Shown here piece after piece: positions 1-5,910 of a DNA stretch of 9,079 nucleotides (its first letter is position 1; each line of letters begins with the position of its first letter). Made by a program: the position numbers and the translations under genes. Where the stretch lies: assembly GCA_051881395.1 (NCBI GenBank), contig JBJEPU010000136.1:1-9079 (forward strand), in the 5' to 3' direction. The notes under the pieces are model-generated. The model did no database searches, had not been told where the DNA came from, and saw only the letters and a program-made list of their open reading frames with translations. This stretch comes from Fimenecus sp051881395 (GTDB lineage Bacteria > Bacillota > Clostridia > Oscillospirales > Acutalibacteraceae).

Positions 1-374
1 CGAAAATGCAAAATCAGGAAGATGTGCAGTTGGAATGTGAAGATGCGGCAATTCGCCGCGGCTTGGCGCAGTTTGAAGCCTTAGGCCTTTCCGGAATCGC
101 GGTCTATATTGACGAGAATTTGGCGGGCTATGCATACGGTGCGCCGCTGTCGGAGACCTGTTACGATGTGATGATTGAAAAAGGGGACCGACGCTTTCCG
201 GACATCTACCGTGTGCTGAATCGGGACCTTGTGCGGCTGTGTTGTGCAGACTATACCCTGATTAACCGCGAAGAGGATGTGGGCGCGCCGGGCTTGCGAA
301 AAGCCAAACTGTCTTACAAACCGGATTTTCTGCTTGAAAAATTTGTTGCCCGTGAGGTGCCTGCCAATGAATAA
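1..374 (+). CDS. DUF2156-family protein (phosphatidylglycerol lysyltransferase C-terminal-like), 5'-truncated
   Basis: This is the C-terminal part of a DUF2156 protein. The reading frame is open to the window edge, so the ATG at 6 is probably internal; DUF2156 proteins usually have about 290-300 residues and only about 123 are here. Family hallmarks are visible: an AIRRGLAQFEALGL helix, a central strand region (IAVYIDENLAGYAYG), and near the C-terminus INREEDVGAPGLRKAKLSY followed by KPDFLLEKFVAR. The family has a GNAT-like acyltransferase fold related to the aminoacyl-transfer domain of MprF, but the substrate of stand-alone members is generally unknown. No membrane segment is visible in this part. 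The gene overlaps the next start by 8 nt (ATG at 367, stop at 372-374), suggesting coupled translation with the permease. Family assignment is firm; function is open. Confidence 0.85.
   Translation, partial: KMQNQEDVQLECEDAAIRRGLAQFEALGLSGIAVYIDENLAGYAYGAPLSETCYDVMIEKGDRRFPDIYRVLNRDLVRLCCADYTLINREEDVGAPGLRKAKLSYKPDFLLEKFVAREVPANE
354..359 (+). promoter_or_regulatory. Ribosome binding site GAGGTG for the permease at 367
   Basis: GAGGTG lies 7 nt before the ATG at 367, inside the end of the upstream gene. It supports the ATG at 367 over an upstream in-frame start near 277, which would add about 30 residues of hydrophilic sequence that is the DUF2156 coding region read in another frame. Confidence 0.6.
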
Positions 375-1284
375 AACGGAGGCAAATGTTTCCTTACTGA
401 TTATCACCTTTTTTGCCGCAATACAGTATGCATTTTTGGCGGGTGTGCCCGAAACGGTTTCCCATTTTGCTTTTTTGGGCATTACCAATTTGATTGGCTT
501 TTTGCTGACGCTGACGCTGTTTTTCGGCGAACTGTTCCGCTTGGACAGCAAACAAATTAAGCAAAGCCTTGTGCTGTCGTTGGAATTGTTCGGCTTTAAT
601 GTGTTTTTACTGCTGGGTTCGTCGGCGGGCGCTACCGTAAGCGCCTGTGTGCTGTCGGCCTATTTTGTGTTTTTACCGCTGTTGTCTTTTTTACTGTTTC
701 GCACAAAACCGGAGCGCAATACGGTCATTGCCGTTATTGTGGTGCTTGCGGGCTTGCTTTTGATGATGAACGGAAACCTTGCGGGGCTTTTGGACATCCA
801 CATTCTGTATTTGCTTGCAGGCGATGTGTTTTTTGCATTGTATATTTTAACTGTCGGCAAATACAGCGCTGGGTCAAATCCTGCGGTGCTCGCTATGGGG
901 CAAATGCTGTTCAGTTGCTTGATTTCCATGCTGTTTTGGATGGGCGAGTCTGCGGTGCAACACACAGTGCCGACGCTCCCGATTGACCCCGCATTTTGGG
1001 GCAGTGCCGTGTTTATCGGTTTCTTTATCCGCGGGCTGTACGGCGTTGTGCAAATGTATGCCCAGCGGTATGTCAGCCCCTTAAATACCTCTTTAATCTT
1101 TTCTTCGGAAATTATCATCACCATGGTGATGTCTCCGGTGCTTGCGCGCCTGTTCGGCACCGCAGCGGAGCAGATTACGCCGTGGAAACTCGTCGGCGCC
1201 GCTGTTATGGTGGTCGGCATCCTCACAGCAGACCGCACGGTAGTGGATGCGGTGGAAAGGAGGCTGCAGCGTGAAAAATCCTAA
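367..1284 (+). CDS. EamA/DMT-superfamily membrane transporter
   Basis: A 305-residue, highly hydrophobic protein with about ten predicted membrane segments, the usual size and topology of drug/metabolite transporter (DMT) superfamily permeases with two EamA repeats. The second repeat carries the typical pattern: SPLNTSLIFSSEIIITMV, then PVLARLFG, then ITPWKLVGAAVMVVGIL. It acts in the cytoplasmic membrane, probably as an exporter of a small metabolite, but the substrate cannot be read from the sequence. The ATG at 367 was chosen because it begins MNKTEANVSLL, just before the first membrane helix, and has GAGGTG 7 nt upstream. It overlaps DUF2156 by 8 nt and the next gene by 14 nt, so it is embedded in an operon whose later genes encode signalling proteins. 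Whether the transporter is a target of that signalling is only inference. Confidence 0.88.
   Translation: MNKTEANVSLLIITFFAAIQYAFLAGVPETVSHFAFLGITNLIGFLLTLTLFFGELFRLDSKQIKQSLVLSLELFGFNVFLLLGSSAGATVSACVLSAYFVFLPLLSFLLFRTKPERNTVIAVIVVLAGLLLMMNGNLAGLLDIHILYLLAGDVFFALYILTVGKYSAGSNPAVLAMGQMLFSCLISMLFWMGESAVQHTVPTLPIDPAFWGSAVFIGFFIRGLYGVVQMYAQRYVSPLNTSLIFSSEIIITMVMSPVLARLFGTAAEQITPWKLVGAAVMVVGILTADRTVVDAVERRLQREKS
1259..1263 (+). promoter_or_regulatory. Ribosome binding site GGAGG that selects the GTG start at 1271
   Basis: A strong GGAGG (in AAAGGAGG) lies 7 nt before a GTG at 1271. An ATG at 1247 in the same frame has no comparable site and would add MRWKGGCS, which is the tail of the permease gene in another frame. 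The GTG start is therefore preferred. Confidence 0.7.
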
Positions 1285-2170
1285 ATTGCGGCGGTTTCTC
1301 TTTTTGACGCTGCTTTCGGCGGTTGCGTATTTCGTTGCGGATTGGAGCGTGCAGTTTACCGCGTTTTTGCACTTCGGGTCGTATATCGGTATCAAGAACT
1401 TTTTGCCTGTAACGCTCGGGATGTTTTTCGGTCCGTTCGGCGTTTCAGGGTGCGTGCTCGGTTGTGTTGCGACAGCCGCCGTGTTGCATACCCCCGCCCG
1501 AGAGGTCGCTTTTGAATGCGTCTGCATTGCGGTTATGGGGATGGGGATGTGGTTTCTGTGGCATCGTATGGACACATCGCACAGAATCCGTTTTAAACAA
1601 GGGAAAATGTATCTTTGGTATGCGGTTTCCCTGCTGGGGCTTTCCGCGGTCTGCGGTTTCCTCAGCCTGCTGTTTGCGGCGCATGCGTTTTGGCAGACTG
1701 TTGCCGCCTATACCTCGCTCGGCATTTTGGTGGGGTTGCCCGTCAATATTCTGTTGGGCAGTTTGCTTTGCCCCGAGCCCGTTTTGCCGCCGAAGTACCG
1801 TTTAGACCATGATGTAATCGGATGTATTGCGGATGAGGCGGGGCAGGAATGTTTAAACGCGGCGTTGGAAGAATGTGCCCGCACGCGCGGTGTCAGCCGC
1901 AAACGGGTGTTTGAGGTGCAAAACTGTATTGAAGAGGTGTCTTTGCGCGTGCACAAAGTTGCGCCGAATGCCCAAATCCGAATTTGTGTGGATTACAGCG
2001 ACGCCATATCCGTTCGGTTTACCTATGCGGGGGCAAAATACAATCCCTTGCGCATGGGAAAGGACGAGGACGAAATTGATGTTATGAGCCTGAAACTCAT
2101 TGAGCACAGAGCCTTGCGGGCGTTTTACCGCTACGCCGGCGGCGAAAATCATTTGCATATCGTGGTATAG
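1271..2170 (+). CDS. Polytopic membrane protein with degenerate RsbW-like HATPase C-terminal domain
   Basis: A protein of 299 residues from the GTG start. Residues about 6-165 contain five or six hydrophobic segments; a stretch reading IGIKNFLPVTLGMFFGPFG recalls ECF-transporter S-components (QueT type) or MASE-like sensor regions. Residues about 178-299 are soluble and resemble RsbW/SpoIIAB anti-sigma kinase domains: an N-box-like helix with E221-E222, a strand pair, and an ending (GGENHLHIVV) like the final strand of such domains. Key ATP-site residues are missing: the N-box Asn aligns with R226, the DxG motif is replaced by TYAGAKYNP, and the glycine-rich GGLGI lid is replaced by VMSLKLI. 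It is probably not a working kinase and may bind a partner or sense a ligand. It overlaps the permease by 14 nt and precedes the phosphatase gene by 11 nt, which has an intact version of the same domain. The domain reading is by eye. Confidence 0.75.
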   Translation: MKNPKLRRFLFLTLLSAVAYFVADWSVQFTAFLHFGSYIGIKNFLPVTLGMFFGPFGVSGCVLGCVATAAVLHTPAREVAFECVCIAVMGMGMWFLWHRMDTSHRIRFKQGKMYLWYAVSLLGLSAVCGFLSLLFAAHAFWQTVAAYTSLGILVGLPVNILLGSLLCPEPVLPPKYRLDHDVIGCIADEAGQECLNAALEECARTRGVSRKRVFEVQNCIEEVSLRVHKVAPNAQIRICVDYSDAISVRFTYAGAKYNPLRMGKDEDEIDVMSLKLIEHRALRAFYRYAGGENHLHIVV

Positions 2171-2181
2171 GGGGAGTCTCT

Positions 2182-4623
2182 ATGACGCAAAAACGAAAAC
2201 CGATTCGGCAAAAAGTACAGAAAATCGTATTGCTTATCTCTGTGGCAGGTTTGCTGTTAACCAGCGCAGTGGGCGTTTTCAGTATGCTGAAAATCACAAA
2301 AGACAGCGAAACCGCCCTTATAAACCAAATGAAACAAAATACCGTGAATGTTGTGCGGGATAAAGCGGCGTTTGCGGATGCGGAACTCGGAAAATATGCC
2401 GCGTATATCGAGGATTTTTCTGCCTATATCCACGAACTTTATCAAAATCCGCAGTTGTATATCGGGCGCGAGGTTCTTCCGCCTGATGCGGCGAACAAAG
2501 GCGTGTATTCCATGCAGCGGTATTTGGCGCGTGCGGAGGATACCGCGGCCGCAACGGAACAGGAACGGAAACTCTTAGGGAATTTGGAGCAGATTTGGGC
2601 GCCGATGATTACGAACAACGGCGATATGATTACAACCGTTTATGTCGGCACGGAAAGCGGATTTTTATTGAGCTTTGACGACCGTGCGGATTTGGGCGTC
2701 ACACCCGGAAGTACGGAATCCTATTATGACTATTTTCAGTCCGCTTGGTATACCGCCGCAAAAGATGCGGGCACGGTGCTGTTTACGGATACCTATCCCG
2801 ATTCCTACGGGCGGGGGCTGATGATTAGCTGTGCGGCACCTTTTTACGATGCAAATGATGCATTCGCGGGCGTTGTCTGTATGGATATTCTCATCGGTGA
2901 TTTGAGCCGTTCCGTCATTGATGTAGATTTGGGCGCGGGTGCCTATGCGTTTTTGGTCAACGGCAGCGGCGACATCATTGCTTCCCCGACCATGGAGACA
3001 ACCCAAACCGAATTTGACTCGGTTTTCGATGAAAACAGCCCCGTTTATGCCGTGTCAGGGTCGATGATGCGCGGCGAAACGGGCGTACAGTTGTCGGACG
3101 GTGTGTATTACGCCTATACGCCGATTCAAAGCGCCGAATGGAAACTTTGCGTGCATATTCCCGAAACGGTGATTTTAGCGCCGGTCGAGGTGATGAAGCA
3201 GAATATAACGGTTGCCATACTTGCCTTTGTTGCGGCGTTTTTGCTGATTATTCTCTGCGTGATATGGCTGGTACGGCGTTTTTCCGACAAACTTACGGCG
3301 CCGTTGTTGGCGCTCGGGCAGGATGTGCAGACCATCAGCGGCGGCGATTTAGACTATCGCGCCAGCATCCGAAGCAACGACGAAATCGGCGATTTGGCGG
3401 AGAGTTTTAACCGTATGGCGGCTTCGCTGAAAGAGTATATTGAAAATCTGACGGCGGTTACCGCCGATAAAGAGCGCATCAGCGCGGAGTTGAATGTGGC
3501 AACGCAAATTCAGGCGTCCATGTTGCCTTGCATTTTCCCTGCGTTTCCGGAGCACGAGGAATTCGATATTTTTGCCGGTATGATTCCCGCCAAAGAGGTG
3601 GGCGGAGATTTCTACGATTTCTTTATGTTGGATGATGACCACCTGATTATGGTCATTGCAGATGTGTCCGGCAAGGGCGTTCCCGCGGCGCTGTTTATGG
3701 TGATTGCCAAAACACTTTTGAAAAACAGCGGGGAACAAGGGCTTTCCCCGAAAGAGATTTTGGAAAAGGTCAACGGCCAGCTTTGCGAAAATAATGAGGA
3801 GGAAATGTTCGTTACCGTGTGGCTCGGCAAACTGCAACTTTCTACGGGCGAGCTTGTGTGCGCCAACGCCGGGCATGAGGACCCGGTGCTTCTCCGTGCG
3901 GACGGCACGCTCGAAATTCTGAAACAGCGGCACGGCTTTGTTTTGGCGGGTATGGAGTGTGCCCGCTATACCGAGCAGACCTTTTACCTCGAAAAAGGCG
4001 ACAAGCTGTTTGTCTGCACCGACGGCGTAACCGAGGCAACCTCCGCGGCGGAAGAACTGTACGGAAAAGAACGGATGCTGTCGGCACTGCAACAGGCGGC
4101 AGGGGAGTCCACAAAGGGCATTTTGTCGGCAGTGAAAGCGGATATTGACCGCTTCGTGGGCGAGGCACCGCAGTTTGATGACATCACCATGCTGGTGTTT
4201 GAGATGAAGCGCGTCAGCGGCGCGCCGGAAACCGTTTTGAAAGTCACACCGCAGACGGAGAATTTGGAACAGGTGACATCGTTTGTGGAGGAACAGCTCC
4301 GCGCAAAAAACGCACCGCCGAAAATCCTTGCCCAAATTAACATTGCGGTCGATGAGATTTTCTCCAATATTACGCGATACAGCGGCGCAAAAACCTTTTC
4401 CCTTGCCTGCAAAGTGTCGGAGCACAACGTCGTTTTGCGTTTTTGCGATGACGGCGTGCCCTACGACCCCACCAAACAGCCGGAGCCGGATGTTACCCTG
4501 TCTGCGGAAGAACGGCAAATCGGGGGGCTGGGCATATATATGGTGCGCAAAACCATGGACGATGTCCGCTATACCTATACGGACGGTCAAAATGTTTTGA
4601 CGGTCGAAAAGTCCTGGGTATAA
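2182..4623 (+). CDS. Membrane receptor: dCache-like sensor, HAMP, SpoIIE-type PP2C phosphatase and RsbW-type HATPase
   Basis: An 813-residue receptor. Order: short cytoplasmic tail; TM1 (15-35); extracytoplasmic dCache-like domain (about 40-335) with W189-Y190 and the strand GVVCMDI (D235); TM2 (342-364); HAMP (about 366-418); linker coil; SpoIIE-type PP2C phosphatase (about 435-675); RsbW-type HATPase (about 685-813). PP2C motifs are present: GGDFYD (474-479), DVSGKGVPA (494-502), NAGH (562-565), TDGVTE (613-618) and FDDIT (665-669), including the Asp residues expected to bind Mn/Mg. The HATPase has an N-box with E725 and N729, DDG (756-758) and GGLGI (781-785), so it looks able to bind ATP. 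Family knowledge says such phosphatases dephosphorylate STAS anti-anti-sigma proteins and RsbW domains phosphorylate them or bind sigma factors. Here opposing activities would share one chain. GGGGAG lies 5 nt before the ATG. No STAS gene is seen here. Confidence 0.93.
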   Translation: MTQKRKPIRQKVQKIVLLISVAGLLLTSAVGVFSMLKITKDSETALINQMKQNTVNVVRDKAAFADAELGKYAAYIEDFSAYIHELYQNPQLYIGREVLPPDAANKGVYSMQRYLARAEDTAAATEQERKLLGNLEQIWAPMITNNGDMITTVYVGTESGFLLSFDDRADLGVTPGSTESYYDYFQSAWYTAAKDAGTVLFTDTYPDSYGRGLMISCAAPFYDANDAFAGVVCMDILIGDLSRSVIDVDLGAGAYAFLVNGSGDIIASPTMETTQTEFDSVFDENSPVYAVSGSMMRGETGVQLSDGVYYAYTPIQSAEWKLCVHIPETVILAPVEVMKQNITVAILAFVAAFLLIILCVIWLVRRFSDKLTAPLLALGQDVQTISGGDLDYRASIRSNDEIGDLAESFNRMAASLKEYIENLTAVTADKERISAELNVATQIQASMLPCIFPAFPEHEEFDIFAGMIPAKEVGGDFYDFFMLDDDHLIMVIADVSGKGVPAALFMVIAKTLLKNSGEQGLSPKEILEKVNGQLCENNEEEMFVTVWLGKLQLSTGELVCANAGHEDPVLLRADGTLEILKQRHGFVLAGMECARYTEQTFYLEKGDKLFVCTDGVTEATSAAEELYGKERMLSALQQAAGESTKGILSAVKADIDRFVGEAPQFDDITMLVFEMKRVSGAPETVLKVTPQTENLEQVTSFVEEQLRAKNAPPKILAQINIAVDEIFSNITRYSGAKTFSLACKVSEHNVVLRFCDDGVPYDPTKQPEPDVTLSAEERQIGGLGIYMVRKTMDDVRYTYTDGQNVLTVEKSWV

Positions 4624-4664
4624 CGGCTCCTTTTTGCAGTCGGCGGAAAGAAAACCAAAATTTT

Positions 4665-4685
4665 AAAAAAGTATTATACTTTTTT
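4665..4685. terminator. A/T-rich palindrome, possible weak bidirectional terminator
   Basis: A perfect inverted repeat: AAAAAAGTAT, one T, then ATACTTTTTT. As RNA it gives a stem with an A-tract on the 5' side and a U-tract on the 3' side, placed 42 nt after the phosphatase stop. The stem is almost all A-U, so it would be a weak intrinsic terminator on either strand. It could instead be an operator or simply AT-rich promoter DNA. Confidence 0.4.
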
Positions 4686-4777
4686 CTTGTGCGTTCGTAT
4701 CAATTAACAGAAAACAGGTTTACAACGCAAATTCTATTTCAAAAAGGAGGAATACGCAAAAAAGCGATGCAATACGC

Positions 4778-4810
4778 TCGGGTGCACAATCCGATTGGGC
4801 AGTAGCCCGA
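4778..4810 (+). promoter_or_regulatory. Leader region with two alternative short hairpins
   Basis: TCGGG (4778-4782) can pair with CCCGA (4806-4810). Alternatively TTGGGC (4795-4800) pairs with GCCCGA (4805-4810) around an AGTA loop. The two pairings share the CCCGA strand and exclude each other. A small DNA palindrome CAATCcGATTG (4787-4797) is nested inside. No U-tract follows, so transcription termination is unlikely. I do not recognise a known riboswitch class. Confidence 0.3.
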
Positions 4811-4820
4811 AACCAACAGC

Positions 4821-4841
4821 AAACACCAAACACCAAACACA
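4821..4841 (+). repeat. Three tandem 7-nt units AAACACC/AAACACC/AAACACA
   Basis: Three consecutive 7-nt units, the last differing at its final base, lie just before the Shine-Dalgarno sequence of the 83-residue gene. An unstructured C/A-rich stretch here would keep the ribosome site open, and slippage could change its length. It is too short to call a CRISPR or a functional repeat. Confidence 0.6.
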
Positions 4842-4858
4842 GAAAGGAAATTTTCAGT

Positions 4859-5110
4859 ATGTTAGAATACCGTTATGACACACAACTGCTTATCGAGGGC
4901 GAGGATTTGGACGAGGACGAAATCCACGATTATTTCACCGACCATTTCAAGGGCGATTGCCTTTTGGCGGTGGGGGACGAGGATTTGATTAAAATACACT
5001 ACCACACCAACGAGCCGTGGAAAGTGTTGGAGTATTGCTCGACCTTGGGCGAGATTTTCGACATTGTGGTCGAGGATATGGACCGCCAGGAACGCGGGCT
5101 GAAAGGCTGA
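4859..5110 (+). CDS. Stand-alone FakA/YloV middle-domain-like small protein
   Basis: An acidic protein of 83 residues without signal peptide or membrane segment. It matches the middle domain of FakA/YloV (DAK2-family fatty acid kinase subunit): an opening YRYDTQLLIEGEDLDEDEI corresponds to the family's YGYCTE...LDEEEL start, then GDCLLAVGDEDLIKIHYHT (32-50), and NEPWKVLEYCSTLGEIFDI, ending with a VEDMDRQ helix. The N-terminal kinase domain and the C-terminal DegV-like domain are absent, and no remnant of either flanks the gene, so this appears to be an independent small protein and not a broken gene. The HxH (H47, H49) is kept, but the position of the family Cys is D7. AAAGGAAA lies about 8 nt before the ATG. 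Role unknown; it could bind or regulate a FakA-like complex. Similar small proteins are often named 'kinase to dihydroxyacetone kinase', a name with no functional support. Confidence 0.8.
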   Translation: MLEYRYDTQLLIEGEDLDEDEIHDYFTDHFKGDCLLAVGDEDLIKIHYHTNEPWKVLEYCSTLGEIFDIVVEDMDRQERGLKG

Positions 5111-5116
5111 GACTTT

Positions 5117-5140
5117 AAAACGGAACACAAAACCCGTTTT
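5117..5140 (+). terminator. Hairpin AAAACGG...CCGTTTT between genes
   Basis: AAAACGG (5117-5123) and CCGTTTT (5134-5140) form a perfect 7-bp stem with a 10-nt loop, 6 nt after the stop at 5110. The 3' arm ends in four U, but GGAG follows directly, so there is no extra U-tract. It may be a weak terminator or attenuator, or a structure next to the ribosome site of the downstream gene. Confidence 0.4.
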
Positions 5141-5166
5141 GGAGAATATACTTGTGGGGGATAAGG

Positions 5167-5814
5167 ATGAAAACAAGCGAAAAACTGAAAAAACGCAATA
5201 TCATTATTTTTGGTATATGTGCGATTATAATTGTTGCGGTTGCAGTTGCGGCAATACTTCTTTCTGTCAATAAATCCGCAACGGCGTTCGGTAACGGCAG
5301 TATCACCGATGCAGATTTAGCCGAAATTGATGTGAATGGAATTTTGTCAGACGGCGTCAATCAGCGTATTACGAGCACACTACTGACGGAAAAAGGATAT
5401 GTTATTTCCGATGACCAAACACTAAGCGGAGACAATCAATCTGTTTGGTACGATTGTACGGATTTGCCCGATGACGCGCCATTGCCTTTGCAACATTTTT
5501 CCGTGTCGGTGTCTGCGGACGAAGAAATGAAATTGCTGGGCTGTAATTTTTCTTACGCACCCGCGAACATGCAGAATGAGGCGTTAAAAACGGCGGTTTC
5601 TGTATATACCTCCGTGTCCGGAACCGATAAATTTTCGGCGAGGAACGGTGAACAGTTTACATTCCATGAAATTCAGAATTTCACGGCAGAAGATTTTGAA
5701 AAGTACGGTTCCGCTTTCCAAATCGTCAATCAATCCATGGGGTTATTTTTGGATTTTGATGCTACCGACAGCGTGCATTTTTACGGGTATTGTCCGGTAA
5801 AAACAGTGGGCTGA
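5167..5814 (+). CDS. Hypothetical single-pass membrane protein with extracytoplasmic domain
   Basis: A 215-residue protein I do not recognise. It starts with a basic tail (MKTSEKLKKRN), then one strong membrane helix at about 12-33, then about 180 residues expected outside the cytoplasm. The helix has no lipobox (the Cys at 18 is preceded by Ile), so it is a membrane anchor or an uncleaved signal and not a lipoprotein signal. The outer part is acidic, probably mixed alpha/beta, with three cysteines (97, 126, 209) and a C-terminal strand-rich stretch (FLDFDATDSVHFYGY). Two starts are possible: ATG 5167 with GGGGG 6 nt upstream, and TTG 5152 with GGAGA 6 nt upstream, adding only five residues. 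ATG is preferred. It sits alone between two hairpins, so its link to the neighbouring genes is uncertain. Confidence 0.8.
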   Translation: MKTSEKLKKRNIIIFGICAIIIVAVAVAAILLSVNKSATAFGNGSITDADLAEIDVNGILSDGVNQRITSTLLTEKGYVISDDQTLSGDNQSVWYDCTDLPDDAPLPLQHFSVSVSADEEMKLLGCNFSYAPANMQNEALKTAVSVYTSVSGTDKFSARNGEQFTFHEIQNFTAEDFEKYGSAFQIVNQSMGLFLDFDATDSVHFYGYCPVKTVG

Positions 5815-5839
5815 CATCTTTCATTGTAACTTGAATCCG

Positions 5840-5873
5840 AAAGGCAAAAGACGGTAAAACGGCTTTTGCCTTT
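5840..5873 (+). terminator. 11-bp stem-loop, probable terminator or leader hairpin
   Basis: AAAGGCAAAAG (5840-5850) and CTTTTGCCTTT (5863-5873) are perfectly complementary, with a 12-nt loop. It lies 25 nt after the hypothetical gene and 37 nt before the glucosidase start. The 3' arm ends in UUU and GGCAUU follows, so it lacks a full U-tract. It is symmetric and could act on either strand, most simply as a terminator for the upstream gene. Confidence 0.55.
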
Positions 5874-5900
5874 GGCATTATGCATGACAAAACAGCAAAC

Positions 5901-5905
5901 GGAGA
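5901..5905 (+). promoter_or_regulatory. Ribosome binding site GGAGA that selects the ATG at 5911
   Basis: GGAGA lies 5 nt before ATG 5911. In-frame alternatives at 5866 (TTG, inside the hairpin arm) and 5884 (ATG) have no such site. The ATG at 5911 also gives the usual GH13_31 N-terminus, with WYKDAVVYQIYPRSF starting at residue 5. Confidence 0.65.
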
Positions 5906-5910
5906 TTTTT

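Larger units (their letters stand above)
4624..4858. other. 235-nt intergenic region rich in small inverted repeats
   Basis: No gene is supported between the receptor phosphatase and the FakA-like protein. The stretch holds an A/T-rich palindrome (4665-4685), a strong Shine-Dalgarno-like AAAAAGGAGG (4741-4750) without a start codon at normal distance, a short hairpin region (4778-4810) and a 7-nt tandem repeat (4821-4841). It most likely contains the end of the upstream transcript and the promoter and leader of the downstream gene. I found no convincing -35/-10 pair; TATACT at 4675-4680 looks like a -10 hexamer but has no matching -35. Confidence 0.6.

Noticed and set aside
81..551. 156-codon open frame on the - strand
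   Set aside because: It is antisense to the DUF2156 and permease genes, both of which match known families; the translation has no family resemblance.
660..1238. 192-codon open frame on the - strand
   Set aside because: It is antisense to the permease; the frame is a shadow of hydrophobic codons and gives a Thr/Ile/Ser-rich product without motifs.
3349..4590. Long open frame of 413 codons on the - strand
   Set aside because: It lies wholly inside the receptor phosphatase gene, which has clear domain motifs throughout. The antisense translation is Arg/His/Cys-rich and shows no recognisable motif, as expected from a mirror frame.
4767..4805. 12-codon mini-gene (MQYARVHNPIGQ) as a leader peptide
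   Set aside because: The Shine-Dalgarno sequence GGAGG ends 16 nt before its ATG, too far for normal initiation, and there is no run of regulatory codons. Kept only as part of the leader finding.
4821..4841. Tandem repeats as a CRISPR fragment
   Set aside because: The units are 7 nt, directly abutting and without spacers.
4859..5110. FakA gene fragment or pseudogene
   Set aside because: The gene starts at the domain border with a good ribosome site, ends cleanly and has no homologous remnant on either side, so an intact small gene is more likely.
5824..5859. Promoter TTGAAT...GTAAAA before the glucosidase
   Set aside because: The -10 candidate has several mismatches and sits within the hairpin stem-loop; support is too weak to annotate.
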